DNA of 64,000 nt from Chthonomonas sp. UBA1950 (GCA_002336105.1 DDEQ01000015.1:29699-93698); one strand, 5' to 3'. Positions 17,209 through 26,106 are shown, numbered from the stretch's first letter. The notes: generated by a model not told the origin, from the letters alone. Program-made: numbers and translations.

Positions 17209-17303
17209 AACCGGGAATAACGCGTCGCACAGTGAATCGACTTACCGTTGCTGCGATCAAGCCCTGGCGGAGTTTACCGACCATCTGCCGCGCGGTTCCC
17301 GGC
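17209..17303 (-). ncRNA. ffs: Small signal recognition particle RNA (4.5S type)
   Basis: Read on the minus strand, this ~95-base segment begins GCCGGGAA and ends with the complementary UUCCCGGU, closing the RNA. Its middle contains GGUAAACUCCGCCAGG at 17277-17263 and AGCAACGGUAAG (17252-17241). This is the conserved helix-8 asymmetric loop that binds Ffh (CAGG opposite AGCA). The apical part between them is GCUUGAUCGC, the same length as the usual UCC-GGAA-GGA type but without a GNRA-like tetraloop. A TAGAAT -10 box lies 5 bases upstream of the 5' end (17314-17309). Placement directly before dnaX is seen in many bacteria. The ends are estimated from pairing. Confidence 0.75.
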
Positions 17304-17405
17304 TGTTGATTCTAGCAGAATAAGGCGCTTGGAGACACGGAAACTTTCCCCCATTTGAGTCTGAAGTCACAGGGAACGTTGACATTCGTGGGGCGAACCC
17401 CGTGT

Positions 17406-17750
17406 ATGGCTAAGCCCACTATGAGCCAAGTCAAATTCTATATCAACCAAATAGGGCGCCGTGAGGCGACAACCCTCGCCACCGCAACAACCCAAAAGGT
17501 CTTTGGAACAGTGACAACGACTGCTCCGTCCATGCGACAAGGCGTTTCCATCAACAACCTCGACCTCACCGCTGACCTGTACATCACATTCGCGCCGACC
17601 GGCACTACTCCAACGATGTCGTCAACTGATAACGATTTGATCGTTAGCGCACGGACAAGTCGGCAGATCATGATCGGCCCGGGCATCGAACTTTGGATTC
17701 GCAGCTCAAGCTCGGGGTCGATCAATTACACTGCTGTGGAGCTGCTCTGA
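17406..17750 (+). CDS. Unknown protein, first gene of a phage-like cassette
   Basis: The 114-residue product is Ser/Thr-rich and beta-predicted, with no signal peptide. Its character (many short strands, VSINNLDLTADLYITF, GPGIELWIRSSSS) resembles small phage tail or tip accessory proteins, but no family is recognised. The start could be the ATG at 17406 or 17421. A GGGG-CGAA-CCCC hairpin (17390-17401) lies just before it and no clear Shine-Dalgarno is visible. The next gene's ATG overlaps this stop by one base. Confidence 0.55.
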   Translation: MAKPTMSQVKFYINQIGRREATTLATATTQKVFGTVTTTAPSMRQGVSINNLDLTADLYITFAPTGTTPTMSSTDNDLIVSARTSRQIMIGPGIELWIRSSSSGSINYTAVELL

Positions 17751-18538
17751 TGACGCAACTCGGCACCTTTTATGTCGAGCAAAACGGGCACTTTTTCCAA
17801 CCGCTCGTCGAGCCTTTCCGAGTGCGACAAATCCCTGGTCTAGCCGTTTGGTTAGATTCACAGACGAGCATGTCTGTCCTCAATGCCTCAGGAGTTCAAG
17901 GATCAGCAGGGGATCCAGTTTCGGCCTGGAGCGACCTTTCGGGAAGCGGACAGACAGCAATTCAAGGCGCTTCGAGTCAGCGTCCTATTGTTGACACAAC
18001 AGCATTTGGTGGCAAAGAGTCCGTATCGTTCGACGGCATCGACGATATGCTATCTGGTGCAAGTTTTGACCAATCTGGAAGCTTTTCCATCATCGTCGTG
18101 TTCTGCCCTGGCGCAAATGCATCGACGTGCGCCTTGATCGGAAATCGCTATGTCGCCTCCGCCAGCGACCGAACCTTCTCTCTCCAACTATCCTACGGAA
18201 CGACACCTGCCTTCGCACTCGCAAATGCTTCAGGAGCCTTTGATCAGTTCACCATCGCTACGACAAACGTCACAACAGGAATAAACTATGTCGTCACGGC
18301 AATCAGGGACGCTTCGGCATTGACCTCAAAAATCTGGCTAAACAGCCAAAGCAGCGCGACCTCCACAGGCGTCAGTGTGCCCACGCGAACCGTCCACCCT
18401 TGCACGATTGGCCGGGAAACAACGGTTAACCCTTATCTAGGCAAGATCGCCGAAATCGCCATCTTCTCGCGAGCGATTACTGATCCAGAGCGATTGCTCA
18501 TCGAGTCTCGGCTCAAGCTGAAATGGGGGATCGCATGA
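17750..18538 (+). CDS. LamG/concanavalin-like lectin-fold protein, phage-like
   Basis: The 262 residues begin with a short segment (FYVEQNGHFFQPL) followed by IPGLAVWLDSQ, VSAWSDLSGSG and SVSFDGIDDMLSG. These motifs belong to the laminin-G-3/concanavalin-like domains found in phage tail fibres and in environmental surface proteins. The C-terminal YLGKIAEIAIFSRAITDPER completes the domain. There is no signal peptide, which argues for a particle or cytoplasmic origin rather than a secreted lectin. The start ATG at 17750 shares a base with the upstream stop, and the next gene overlaps by 4 bases. Confidence 0.68.
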   Translation: MTQLGTFYVEQNGHFFQPLVEPFRVRQIPGLAVWLDSQTSMSVLNASGVQGSAGDPVSAWSDLSGSGQTAIQGASSQRPIVDTTAFGGKESVSFDGIDDMLSGASFDQSGSFSIIVVFCPGANASTCALIGNRYVASASDRTFSLQLSYGTTPAFALANASGAFDQFTIATTNVTTGINYVVTAIRDASALTSKIWLNSQSSATSTGVSVPTRTVHPCTIGRETTVNPYLGKIAEIAIFSRAITDPERLLIESRLKLKWGIA

Positions 18539-18885
18539 TTTACTGCTACGGATACGCTTGGTTCGTGAATGTGTCAAACCTCAGTCTGGGCGGGTCCATT
18601 GCTCATTCTGTGTTTGGGGACCATCCGAATATCGAAACAGATAACTTCTCTGTTCCGCTAACGGGAGAATTACTTGGTGGTGCGGGTGTGATGTCGGAGG
18701 ACCAACTCAGCACTCTTAGGAATCTCGATTGCACCGCAGCAACCGTTCAATACTTTGTTTGGATGCTCGATACGGGCCAACTTGTGAACCAGTTATGTGG
18801 CTCCCCGCCTAATTTAGGACAACCTTGGAACTGGAGTGCTTCCTTGGCTCAATTAGGAGCTTCGATCATTGCTGAATCGGAATAA
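18535..18885 (+). CDS. Unknown protein, third gene of the phage-like cassette
   Basis: The 116-residue protein starts at the ATG overlapping the LamG stop (ATGA). It contains no signal peptide and no recognised motif; the sequence is mixed, with Asn, Leu and Ser abundance and a GELLGGAGVMSEDQL stretch. Tight coupling suggests a function with the two preceding genes, for example as assembly partner or chaperone of the lectin-fold protein. This is inference only. Confidence 0.5.
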   Translation: MIYCYGYAWFVNVSNLSLGGSIAHSVFGDHPNIETDNFSVPLTGELLGGAGVMSEDQLSTLRNLDCTAATVQYFVWMLDTGQLVNQLCGSPPNLGQPWNWSASLAQLGASIIAESE

Positions 18886-19439
18886 CACATTACAGAATGC
18901 GTGATCTATAACAAAAACTGGGAACTTTGAAGCACTCTTTTCCCGCACATTCTGAGGATCTCTATAATCAATCCTGAGCATGGGATGCGGTAAAGCTATC
19001 TTCACCTCTGTCCCGTGTGTCACCCCTAACAGAAAAGGAGAATGGGGTTGTGGGAATTTCCGACAGCCCCATCTCAATTTGGGACTGGCTTTTTCCGGCT
19101 TCTGTCGTATTCGATAAACGCGATCGACCCGATTGCCACAAGCACCAAAGCCGCTAACGCACGGCAAACACTGCGAAAACAGATCTCAAGAGGGCGCGAC
19201 TGCGAGCGCTCGCATGGCCTCCCAAACATGGCGATATCTAAACCTTCTTCAGCCTAAAAGCAATCTCTAGCATGAGTGACCGGGGGGTTTATCTCGTCGA
19301 TGAGGTGAAAAGAACTACCACTGGCAGTTGCAGAAAAACGAAACCGTGACGGTCTATTTGGTTTCAGTCTAAAGCTCAATGACTTCACTCTCTGTACACT
19401 TCTGCTAAGACGTGGAGTAACTTTATTAAGCAGGTCTTT
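18886..19439. other. 554-base stretch without a convincing gene
   Basis: No ORF here has family-like composition. An imperfect stem (GGGGTTGT / ACAGCCCC, 19044-19070) encloses GGGAATTTCCG. The segment lies between the phage-like cassette and a small membrane protein gene and may be decayed mobile DNA. No tRNA, att-like repeat or riboswitch could be identified. Confidence 0.4.
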
Positions 19440-19637
19440 ATGAACGCAAGCAATCAAGGATTTATCAATCTTCACAACGACTCGGGCATCCTTATCATCA
19501 CGCTCGCATCGTTCTTGTTACTTGCGATGATCGTTTTCGGAGTGACCGTTGCCCGAACCTCAGAAGCCAAAGCGAGAGCGCAACGCGCCGCCTTGAAAGA
19601 AGAACTCGAGAAGCAAAAGAAAGACGAAACTGCTTAG
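19440..19637 (+). CDS. Small single-pass membrane protein with charged coiled tail
   Basis: The 65-residue product has one hydrophobic helix (IITLASFLLLAMIVFGVTVA, about 19-38) and then a Lys/Glu/Ala-rich helix (KARAQRAALKEELEKQKK) likely to form a short coiled coil. The ribosome site is weak. It is convergent with, and overlaps by 4 bases, the methyltransferase gene. It may be real, but support is limited to composition. Confidence 0.45.
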   Translation: MNASNQGFINLHNDSGILIITLASFLLLAMIVFGVTVARTSEAKARAQRAALKEELEKQKKDETA

Positions 19638-20377
19638 CTCTGCGGCTTCTTTCGGGCGACCACGAGAACCGAACTGCCCCATGGCAGTTTCAGCCCGAAA
19701 TTTGAGATCAGCGTCGCCTCAAAGATTTGGAGACGGATCAAGAACCGATTCAACCAGGCGGGCACTTTAGGCAATGAAGCGTGAGCTGGGCCGGGCCTCA
19801 ATTTTTCCAGAACTCGTGAGACTAAAACGAATGGAAAAAGGAAGAACACAGAATATGAGGCGCACTCGATATCGAAGCCTGCCATCGCCAATCGACCGAT
19901 AACCTGTGCCTTCGTGTATCGCCTGAAATGATGCAAAGCAATATCGTGCGGTCCCCACAACAGACGATAGGCGGGGACGCTCAGAACCAAAACGCCGTCA
20001 TTTCGCAGCACCCTAAATGACTCTCGAAAGGCCGCGTTGTCATCTTCGATGTGCTCAAAAACATCGAGGGCAACAATGGCATCGAATTGTCCTTCATGCA
20101 TGGGAAGATGGGTTGCATCCCCTCTTACTAGATGGGAGAGCCCTCTTGTGGCCGAAAATTTCAGCGCGTGATCGCTAAAATCAAGACCCGTCGTTTCGGC
20201 AAACTCGTTGAGCGCACAAGAAACGACGCCAGTTCCACACCCAAGATCAAGCACTCTGGGCTTCTCGTCTCCTTTCCAAAAATGCTTAAGAAGATGCAGT
20301 GCCGCGTAGCGCCTTCCGACGAACCACCAGTAGCGGTCCTCGAACTCGAACATCTTTTCGTATTCGCTTGGGTTCAC
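19634..20377 (-). CDS. Class I SAM-dependent methyltransferase
   Basis: The 247-residue protein has a Rossmann-type methyltransferase core: motif I VLDLGCGTGVVS near 41-52, IVALDVFEHIEDD near 100, and a post-core hydrophobic stretch (VFFLFPFVLVSRVLEKLRPG). The N-terminal EFEDRYWWFVGRR is typical of methyltransferases that work beside lipid-linked glycosyltransferases. It is coupled (ATGA) to the upstream glycosyltransferase gene and so may modify the same glycolipid. The substrate is unknown. Confidence 0.82.
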   Translation of the reverse strand: MNPSEYEKMFEFEDRYWWFVGRRYAALHLLKHFWKGDEKPRVLDLGCGTGVVSCALNEFAETTGLDFSDHALKFSATRGLSHLVRGDATHLPMHEGQFDAIVALDVFEHIEDDNAAFRESFRVLRNDGVLVLSVPAYRLLWGPHDIALHHFRRYTKAQVIGRLAMAGFDIECASYSVFFLFPFVLVSRVLEKLRPGPAHASLPKVPAWLNRFLIRLQIFEATLISNFGLKLPWGSSVLVVARKKPQS

Positions 20378-21156
20378 GGCTCCACATTTGGCCTCAGTCG
20401 GGCCGACTTTCCTTTAAGGCGAAGTCGAACGAGGTCCAGCAACATTTTTATTCCATCTCTGACAAAAGAAACCTTGGACCCCTCTTGATGCATCCACCGA
20501 ATCGGCACTTCATCAATACGGTATTTCAGGTCTCGAGCGATGAGCAATGCTTCAAAATCGAAACTAAACCCGTTGAGTTTGCACCGATTGAATACGTCAA
20601 CGGCGACTGCGCGTCGAAACATCTTAAAGCCGCATTGAGTGTCATGAATCCCTCGAACTGCTAGCAACTGAACCGCCCCATTAAAAGCGCGACCAAGAAG
20701 TTCCCGGTAAATCGGTTGGCGAACTTCTAAGTTACTTTCTTTGAGTGGGCGACTGCCTATCGCAATATCCGCTTGGGCCTCCATGTGTTTCAGGAGCTTT
20801 TCCGTTTCTTCTTGTGGAGTCGCAAGGTCGGCATCGCAAAACAAAATGAGATCTGCTTGCGCGGCTAGAATTCCGGTTCGAACGGCATAGCCTTTTCCAC
20901 GATTTGGCTGATACTCGATCAGTCGAAACTTAGGATTTTGGGCAGTCATTCGGTCGACGACATCTTTCGTGCCATCTTTGCTCCCGTCGCTGACAACGAT
21001 CACTTCATAGTCATAGCCTTGATCGTTGTAATACTCCTCAAGCCTATCTAGGGTCCTTGGGAGTCTTGTTTCCTCGTTGTACGCTGGCACAACGACACTT
21101 AAAAAGGGAGCACTCAAACTATCGCGGAGTTTACCGGACCCACAGTCTGTCTCCAT
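20374..21156 (-). CDS. Family 2 glycosyltransferase, dolichyl/polyprenyl-phosphate type
   Basis: The 260-residue GT-A enzyme resembles ALG5-like glucosyl/mannosyl transferases that charge polyprenyl phosphate. It shows VVVPAYNEETRLPRTL near the N-terminus, VVSDGSKDGT near 60, the DxD metal motif in LFCDADLATP, and the late GFSFDFEALLIA. The ATG at 21156 is preferred; the longer reading to 21204 would overlap argH on the other strand. Only about 23 bases separate the two divergent starts, so their promoters probably lie within each other's coding sequence. Confidence 0.82.
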   Translation of the reverse strand: METDCGSGKLRDSLSAPFLSVVVPAYNEETRLPRTLDRLEEYYNDQGYDYEVIVVSDGSKDGTKDVVDRMTAQNPKFRLIEYQPNRGKGYAVRTGILAAQADLILFCDADLATPQEETEKLLKHMEAQADIAIGSRPLKESNLEVRQPIYRELLGRAFNGAVQLLAVRGIHDTQCGFKMFRRAVAVDVFNRCKLNGFSFDFEALLIARDLKYRIDEVPIRWMHQEGSKVSFVRDGIKMLLDLVRLRLKGKSARLRPNVEP

Positions 21157-21179
21157 ATCGCGGTATGCTTCCGCCCGCA

Positions 21180-22568
21180 ATGAGAAAGCTTTGGGGTGGC
21201 GCATTCGCCAAGGGTAGCGATGAATTGGTCGACAAATTCGGCCAAACGATTCAGTCCGATTTGAACTTCTGGCAGGAAGATATCATCGGTAGTGTTGCCC
21301 ATGCCCGTATGCTCGGCGAAGTTGGGATTATTACAAAAGAGGAAGCCCAGCAGTTGATCGACGGGCTGGAAAAGATTCACGAACAGGGCCCAGACTTTCT
21401 GGAACTTGATGTTGAGGATATCCATACTGCCATCGAGGTCCGGCTTAAAGAACTCGTTGGTGAAGTCGCGGGCAAACTCCACACCGCAAGAAGCCGCAAC
21501 GATCAAGTCGCTACTGACACGCGGCTTTATTTGAACAACGAACTACTTCGGCTAGTTCGGCACATCAAGAAACTTCAAAAGGTGTTGCTCAATCATGCTG
21601 AGAAGCACCTGGACACGCTTATGCCTGGTTACACTCACCAGCAACGAGCAATGCCAATCACCCTCGGATTTCACCTGTTGGCACACTTTTGGGCTCTTCA
21701 ACGCCATGGCTGGCGCGCCGAAAGACTTTCCGAGTTAGCAAACTTTTCTCCGCTAGGAAGTGCTGCGGTTGCAGGCACCAGTTTCCCCATCGACAGACAT
21801 ATGACGGCAAAGGAACTTGGCTTCGCCGGTCCAATTCCAAACGCACTCGACGCAACCTGCGACCGTTCTTACCTGATGGACGCGCTGCATCTGTGTGCTT
21901 TATTGATGATCGACTTAAGTCGAATTTCGCAAGAGCTTGTGCTGTTTTGCACCAAGGAATTCGGGTTTGTGAAGTTGAACGACAGTGTGACGACAGGTTC
22001 CAGCATCATGCCTCAAAAGCGAAATCCGGACATGGCGGAACTCATTCGAGGCCGATCTGCTCGTGCTCTGGCCAACTGGAATACGCTTGCCATCGTCATG
22101 AAAGGTTTGCCTCTTGGATATAACCGAGACACCCAAGAAGACAAACCGCCGCTTTTCGACTCAATGGCACTAACAAAAGACTCGCTTGATCTTGTTGCGT
22201 TGATGCTAGATTCAGCGGATTGGCAAACCGAGCGAATGTCGGATGCTCTGTATGGCGATTTCTCGACCGCCACCGACCTTGCGGACTACCTTGCCACAAC
22301 TGGCACACCATTCCGAGTTGCCCACGAGATTGTCGGAAAGGTCGTGAGAGGCTGCCAAGAGCGAGGCATTGTGCTTGAACAACTGACGACGGAATCACTT
22401 GGCGAGATCGCCCCAGAAGTCCCTTCGGACGCCTTGTCCGTACTTCAACCCTCGGGCTCAGTTCAAAGACGCGAATCGTTCGGCGCACCCGGACCAAAAG
22501 CAATTCGAATTCAGTTCGAGCGCGCAAGGGCACTCTACGCCGAGAAGAACTTCACAAAGCTTGCCTAA
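21180..22568 (+). CDS. argH: Argininosuccinate lyase
   Basis: ArgH cleaves argininosuccinate to arginine and fumarate, the last step of arginine synthesis. The 462 residues show the start MRKLWGGAF, the HTARSRNDQVATDTRL motif near 102-117, the MPGYTHQQRAMP loop and the fumarase-superfamily signature GSSIMPQKRNPD near 280. The start could also be the ATG at 21165. No other arg genes are near. Confidence 0.95.
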   Translation: MRKLWGGAFAKGSDELVDKFGQTIQSDLNFWQEDIIGSVAHARMLGEVGIITKEEAQQLIDGLEKIHEQGPDFLELDVEDIHTAIEVRLKELVGEVAGKLHTARSRNDQVATDTRLYLNNELLRLVRHIKKLQKVLLNHAEKHLDTLMPGYTHQQRAMPITLGFHLLAHFWALQRHGWRAERLSELANFSPLGSAAVAGTSFPIDRHMTAKELGFAGPIPNALDATCDRSYLMDALHLCALLMIDLSRISQELVLFCTKEFGFVKLNDSVTTGSSIMPQKRNPDMAELIRGRSARALANWNTLAIVMKGLPLGYNRDTQEDKPPLFDSMALTKDSLDLVALMLDSADWQTERMSDALYGDFSTATDLADYLATTGTPFRVAHEIVGKVVRGCQERGIVLEQLTTESLGEIAPEVPSDALSVLQPSGSVQRRESFGAPGPKAIRIQFERARALYAEKNFTKLA

Positions 22569-22576
22569 TTGTTCGA

Positions 22577-22606
22577 GCGGTTACGTATTCGAGACCACGT
22601 AACCGC
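22577..22606 (+). terminator. Hairpin after argH
   Basis: A perfect 10-bp stem GCGGTTACGT / ACGTAACCGC with a 10-base loop begins 8 bases after the argH stop. No T-run follows, so termination strength is uncertain. Confidence 0.5.
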
Positions 22607-22649
22607 CCGGTGGGCTCTAATCCGGCTTCCAGCATGTAAACTCGCGTTC

Positions 22650-24935
22650 ATGCTGTCGCCGCTCGTTTTTGCTGTTGCCGCCCCTCCGGCTCTCATTCTC
22701 CAGCCCGGGATGGTGATCTCGAAAAGCTGCACCGTAGCGAAAAAGACTTACGCTTTTGCTTCGGTTGAAGGGCAGAAGAAGGCAGGCGACGAAACAATCC
22801 CAACGCTAAAGCCTACGATCGCAATCAAAGGGAACAACATCACTGTAGACTTCGCCGGAGCGACCTTGCAGGGAACCTCGGTTAACGCCGAACCAGATCA
22901 ACGCAAGGGCCTTGCCATTGAAGTCACTGGTAAGAACATTACGATCAAGAATCTGAATGTTCATGGCTACAAAGTCGGTTTGATCGCACGAAAATGTCAA
23001 GACCTTGTTATCGATCACTGTGACTTCTCGTACAACTGGAAACAGCATCTCAAGAGCACACTTGAGAAAGAAGATCTAAGCGACTGGATGAGTTACCACC
23101 ATAACGAGCACGACGAATGGCTTCGTTACGGTGCTGGCATCTACCTGAGTGATGTCCAACGCTTTGAAGTGAAGAACAACACGATTCATGGCGGGCAATG
23201 CGCTTTGATGCTTAACCGTTGCTACATGGGTCGGACGGTAAATAACGACTTTTCATTCAACAGCGGAATTGGAGTTGGGTTATACCGAACAAGCTACGTC
23301 GGAGTTGCGCATAACAAAATTGACTGGTGTGTTCGCGGCTATTCGCACGGCGTCTACAATCGGGGACAAGACTCAGCTGGGATCCTCGTTTTTGAGCAAT
23401 CAAACCAGAACTTGTTTGCTTACAATTCTGTAACCCACGGAGGAGACGGCTTCTTCTTGTGGGCCGGCCAGACGACAATGGACACTGGCAAAGGCGGTTG
23501 CAACGGGAACACGCTGATGTCCAACGACTTTAGCTATGCCCCAACAAACGGAATAGAAGCAACCTTCAGCACCAACCGGTTTATCAACAACAAGATTTCC
23601 GACTGCTGGCACGGAGTATGGGGTGGATACTCCAGCCAAACCCTCATCGAAGGCAACCATTTCCAAAGAAACGAGGTCGGTATTGCAATTGAGCATGGCC
23701 AAAACAACGTGCTGCTCCAAAACAGTTTCGACAACGACAAAGTTGGTATTCAGCTTTGGCAAAACAAGTCACAAGATCCCAACTGGGGTTATCCAAAATA
23801 TCACGACACTAAGAGTCACAAATACGAAATTATTCAGAACGGATTCTATGATGTCGCGAAATCCATCACGTTAAAAGATACAAGCGACGTGATGATCAAC
23901 GGCAACACGATGTGGTCTAACCCTCCGCTCGTCATCGCGAGTGGCGAAACTCCAAATGTCACTTTTGTCGGAACTAGAACCACGGCTCCAAAGCACGAAA
24001 TGCCTGGAGTGGACATCAAGTCGAACGCTTGGGGCGCACAGCTTGTTTCAAAGGCAGTGCCGCTTCCTTGGGAGCCATTTGCAAAGGAATATATAACGAA
24101 GTTTTCAATTTCCCCGCTGAAAGGGCTCATGAATCCTTTCTTGAAGCCAAGTGACTTGCAAGGGCGCAAGTACATCTTGGTCGATGAGTGGGGACCGTAC
24201 GACTTCAAAACGCCGCTCCTCTGGCCCCGAGAAACTCTCCCTTCTACGGAAGATAACAAGACCGTTCAGCGATTTGAAATCCTCGGTCCGAAAGGAACTT
24301 GGAAGTTGGCTGGACTAAAGGGCGCCGAGAAAGTTTCAGCAACCTCTGGAACGGTTCCAGGATATGTTGATGTGACGTTGCCAAAAGGTGCCGCCGGTCT
24401 AACAAAAATTGGTCTTGTTTATGTTGGTGGCGCGACGACCGACTACAAAGGCATTACTACCCCAGCAGGAAAACCTGTTCCATTTGGCTACAGCAAGTTC
24501 TTCGCTCCTATCGACTGGGAGGTCAAGTTTTTTGCCTGGAAGACTCCAGCTAACTCGGCGGATGTTCATTCAGCCCCGCTGGAATCTGCATTCCAAGACG
24601 CGATCCACGGAGCCCCCTTACAGTCTCTCACGACCGACCGATTGGACTTTGCGGGATACGCATTTGTGAAAGGATTGCCAAACAATCACTACGCGACGGT
24701 TGCTGACGGGTCTTTCAATATTCCGGCAGGCAAGTATGAGATTCAACTCACCACCGACGACGGCGCACGAGTATTTCTCGATGGAAAACCGCTCATTTCT
24801 GACGCTTGGCATTATCAAGGACCGACGACTTACTCGAAAACAGTGATGCTTGGCGGGAACCACAAAATCCACTTGGAGCATTTCCAAATCGACGGGTATG
24901 CAACGCTCAAATTAGTGCTCAAACCGGTCAAATGA
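22650..24935 (+). CDS. Secreted right-handed beta-helix protein with PA14 domain
   Basis: The 761-residue protein begins with a hydrophobic leader (MLSPLVFAVAAPPALIL). Residues ~70-420 contain repeated parallel beta-helix rungs rich in Asn and His (ITIKNLNVHGYKVGLI, FEVKNNTIHGGQCALML, LIEGNHFQRNEVGIAI). The C-terminal ~90 residues form a PA14-type domain (GKYEIQLTTDDGARVFLDGK). Such proteins act on or bind polysaccharides at the cell surface; catalytic residues cannot be assigned. The start at 22650 avoids the argH hairpin. The gene is coupled to queE by ATGA, an odd functional partner. Confidence 0.78.
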   Translation: MLSPLVFAVAAPPALILQPGMVISKSCTVAKKTYAFASVEGQKKAGDETIPTLKPTIAIKGNNITVDFAGATLQGTSVNAEPDQRKGLAIEVTGKNITIKNLNVHGYKVGLIARKCQDLVIDHCDFSYNWKQHLKSTLEKEDLSDWMSYHHNEHDEWLRYGAGIYLSDVQRFEVKNNTIHGGQCALMLNRCYMGRTVNNDFSFNSGIGVGLYRTSYVGVAHNKIDWCVRGYSHGVYNRGQDSAGILVFEQSNQNLFAYNSVTHGGDGFFLWAGQTTMDTGKGGCNGNTLMSNDFSYAPTNGIEATFSTNRFINNKISDCWHGVWGGYSSQTLIEGNHFQRNEVGIAIEHGQNNVLLQNSFDNDKVGIQLWQNKSQDPNWGYPKYHDTKSHKYEIIQNGFYDVAKSITLKDTSDVMINGNTMWSNPPLVIASGETPNVTFVGTRTTAPKHEMPGVDIKSNAWGAQLVSKAVPLPWEPFAKEYITKFSISPLKGLMNPFLKPSDLQGRKYILVDEWGPYDFKTPLLWPRETLPSTEDNKTVQRFEILGPKGTWKLAGLKGAEKVSATSGTVPGYVDVTLPKGAAGLTKIGLVYVGGATTDYKGITTPAGKPVPFGYSKFFAPIDWEVKFFAWKTPANSADVHSAPLESAFQDAIHGAPLQSLTTDRLDFAGYAFVKGLPNNHYATVADGSFNIPAGKYEIQLTTDDGARVFLDGKPLISDAWHYQGPTTYSKTVMLGGNHKIHLEHFQIDGYATLKLVLKPVK

Positions 24936-25627
24936 GCTCAAAGCTTCGCATCTCAGAGATATTTCGAAGCGTTCAAGGGGAAGGAGTCTGGCTTGGGGTT
25001 CCTTCCTCGTTTGTTCGCATCAGTGGATGCAACCTACGATGCGTTTGGTGCGATACCCCTTATGCAAGTTGGAATCCTGAAGGGGATTTCATAACTATCG
25101 GTGAAATCCTTGATCGAATTGATGCACATTCGGTCAATGACGTCGTGATCACAGGCGGCGAGCCAATGCTCTTTGATCCTGTCGAAGAGCTTGCAGCCAA
25201 GCTGAAAGAACGTCAGAAGAGAATTACCATTGAGACTGCGGGAACCATTTTCAGGCAGATCAGCTGCGATCTGATGAGTATCAGCCCAAAACTAGCTAAT
25301 TCGACGCCTATTGGCACCGATTGGGAGAACAGGCACAACACAACTCGTATTCACCTTGAAAACCTACGCAAACTGACAACTAACTACAAATTCCAACTGA
25401 AGTTTGTTGTCGATCCTGAAGCATCTGAAACGATTTCCGAGATCGAGCAACTTGTTGAGATGATCGGCACTGTTGAACCTCATCAGGTGCTACTTATGCC
25501 CGAAGGAACTGACTCCGAAATCCTTCACCAACGCGCCAAGGCTCTAGTTGATGTCTGTATTCAGCGCAATTGGAGGCTAACGCCACGGTATCACATCGAC
25601 TTATTCGGGAACACTAAGGGAACGTGA
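24932..25627 (+). CDS. queE: 7-carboxy-7-deazaguanine synthase
   Basis: QueE is a radical SAM enzyme that converts carboxytetrahydropterin to 7-carboxy-7-deazaguanine on the way to queuosine. The 231 residues show the RSVQGEGVWLGVPSSFVR start, the CX3CX2C cluster motif (CNLRCVWC) near 32-39, and the TGGEPMLF motif near 75. The ATG at 24932 overlaps the upstream stop; longer starts would lie inside the beta-helix gene. Neither queC nor queD is nearby. Confidence 0.92.
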   Translation: MSSKLRISEIFRSVQGEGVWLGVPSSFVRISGCNLRCVWCDTPYASWNPEGDFITIGEILDRIDAHSVNDVVITGGEPMLFDPVEELAAKLKERQKRITIETAGTIFRQISCDLMSISPKLANSTPIGTDWENRHNTTRIHLENLRKLTTNYKFQLKFVVDPEASETISEIEQLVEMIGTVEPHQVLLMPEGTDSEILHQRAKALVDVCIQRNWRLTPRYHIDLFGNTKGT

Positions 25628-26106
25628 AACGAATCTTCCTGCTCCTACCCGTCCTCATGCTTTTGGGGCTTACCTGTCGTGATCCAAAGCTGATGCCGTA
25701 CTTTGGAAGATGGGGTGGCAAGTTTAACGTTTCGACCGAAAAGGGCAAAACAGTCACCGACGCCCGGAACGACCTAAAAGGTTTTTTACAACTTTACGGT
25801 AGCGAGTACCGATTCACTCTAAAACTCGATGGAGAGCAAGAATCAGTCGAAGCGAAAGGCAACTGGACATTGGCTGGAGATCGGATTGTCTTAAACGTCA
25901 CTCGTGTCAACATCGACGATCACGGTGGCGCGGCGAGCCGCGATCCGAATAAAAAGTGGATTGATCCAGACGTTCTTCGAGACTCACTGCAAAAGCAAAT
26001 TCCACTTTTACTCAAGGGGAAGGATCGACTAGAAGGTTTGCCGATGGCAATCGACAAGTTAGAAGGTCAGTTCTCTTTTGAGAAGACGCCTGTCGTTATC
26101 AACTAG
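25624..26106 (+). CDS. Secreted or lipid-anchored protein of unknown function
   Basis: The 160-residue protein starts with GTG, overlapping the queE stop. It has a hydrophobic leader ending LGLTC, which is lipoprotein-like although Thr before the Cys is unusual. The mature part has short strands (EYRFTLKLDGEQESVEAKGNWTL is split by charged turns) resembling lipocalin-like small domains that test an excess signal against a threshold. No family is recognised. Confidence 0.55.
   Translation: MKRIFLLLPVLMLLGLTCRDPKLMPYFGRWGGKFNVSTEKGKTVTDARNDLKGFLQLYGSEYRFTLKLDGEQESVEAKGNWTLAGDRIVLNVTRVNIDDHGGAASRDPNKKWIDPDVLRDSLQKQIPLLLKGKDRLEGLPMAIDKLEGQFSFEKTPVVIN

Noticed and set aside
18853..19167. 104-codon minus-strand ORF in the non-coding gap
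   Set aside because: Composition unlike neighbours, no family features, no ribosome site, and it overlaps the cassette end.
21157..21204. Longer start for the family 2 glycosyltransferase
   Set aside because: It would overlap the argH start on the other strand and adds residues outside the GT-A fold.
24806..24931. Upstream extension of queE and a possible preQ1 riboswitch
   Set aside because: The extension lies in the beta-helix gene in another frame, and no preQ1-like motif is present; queE is coupled translationally.
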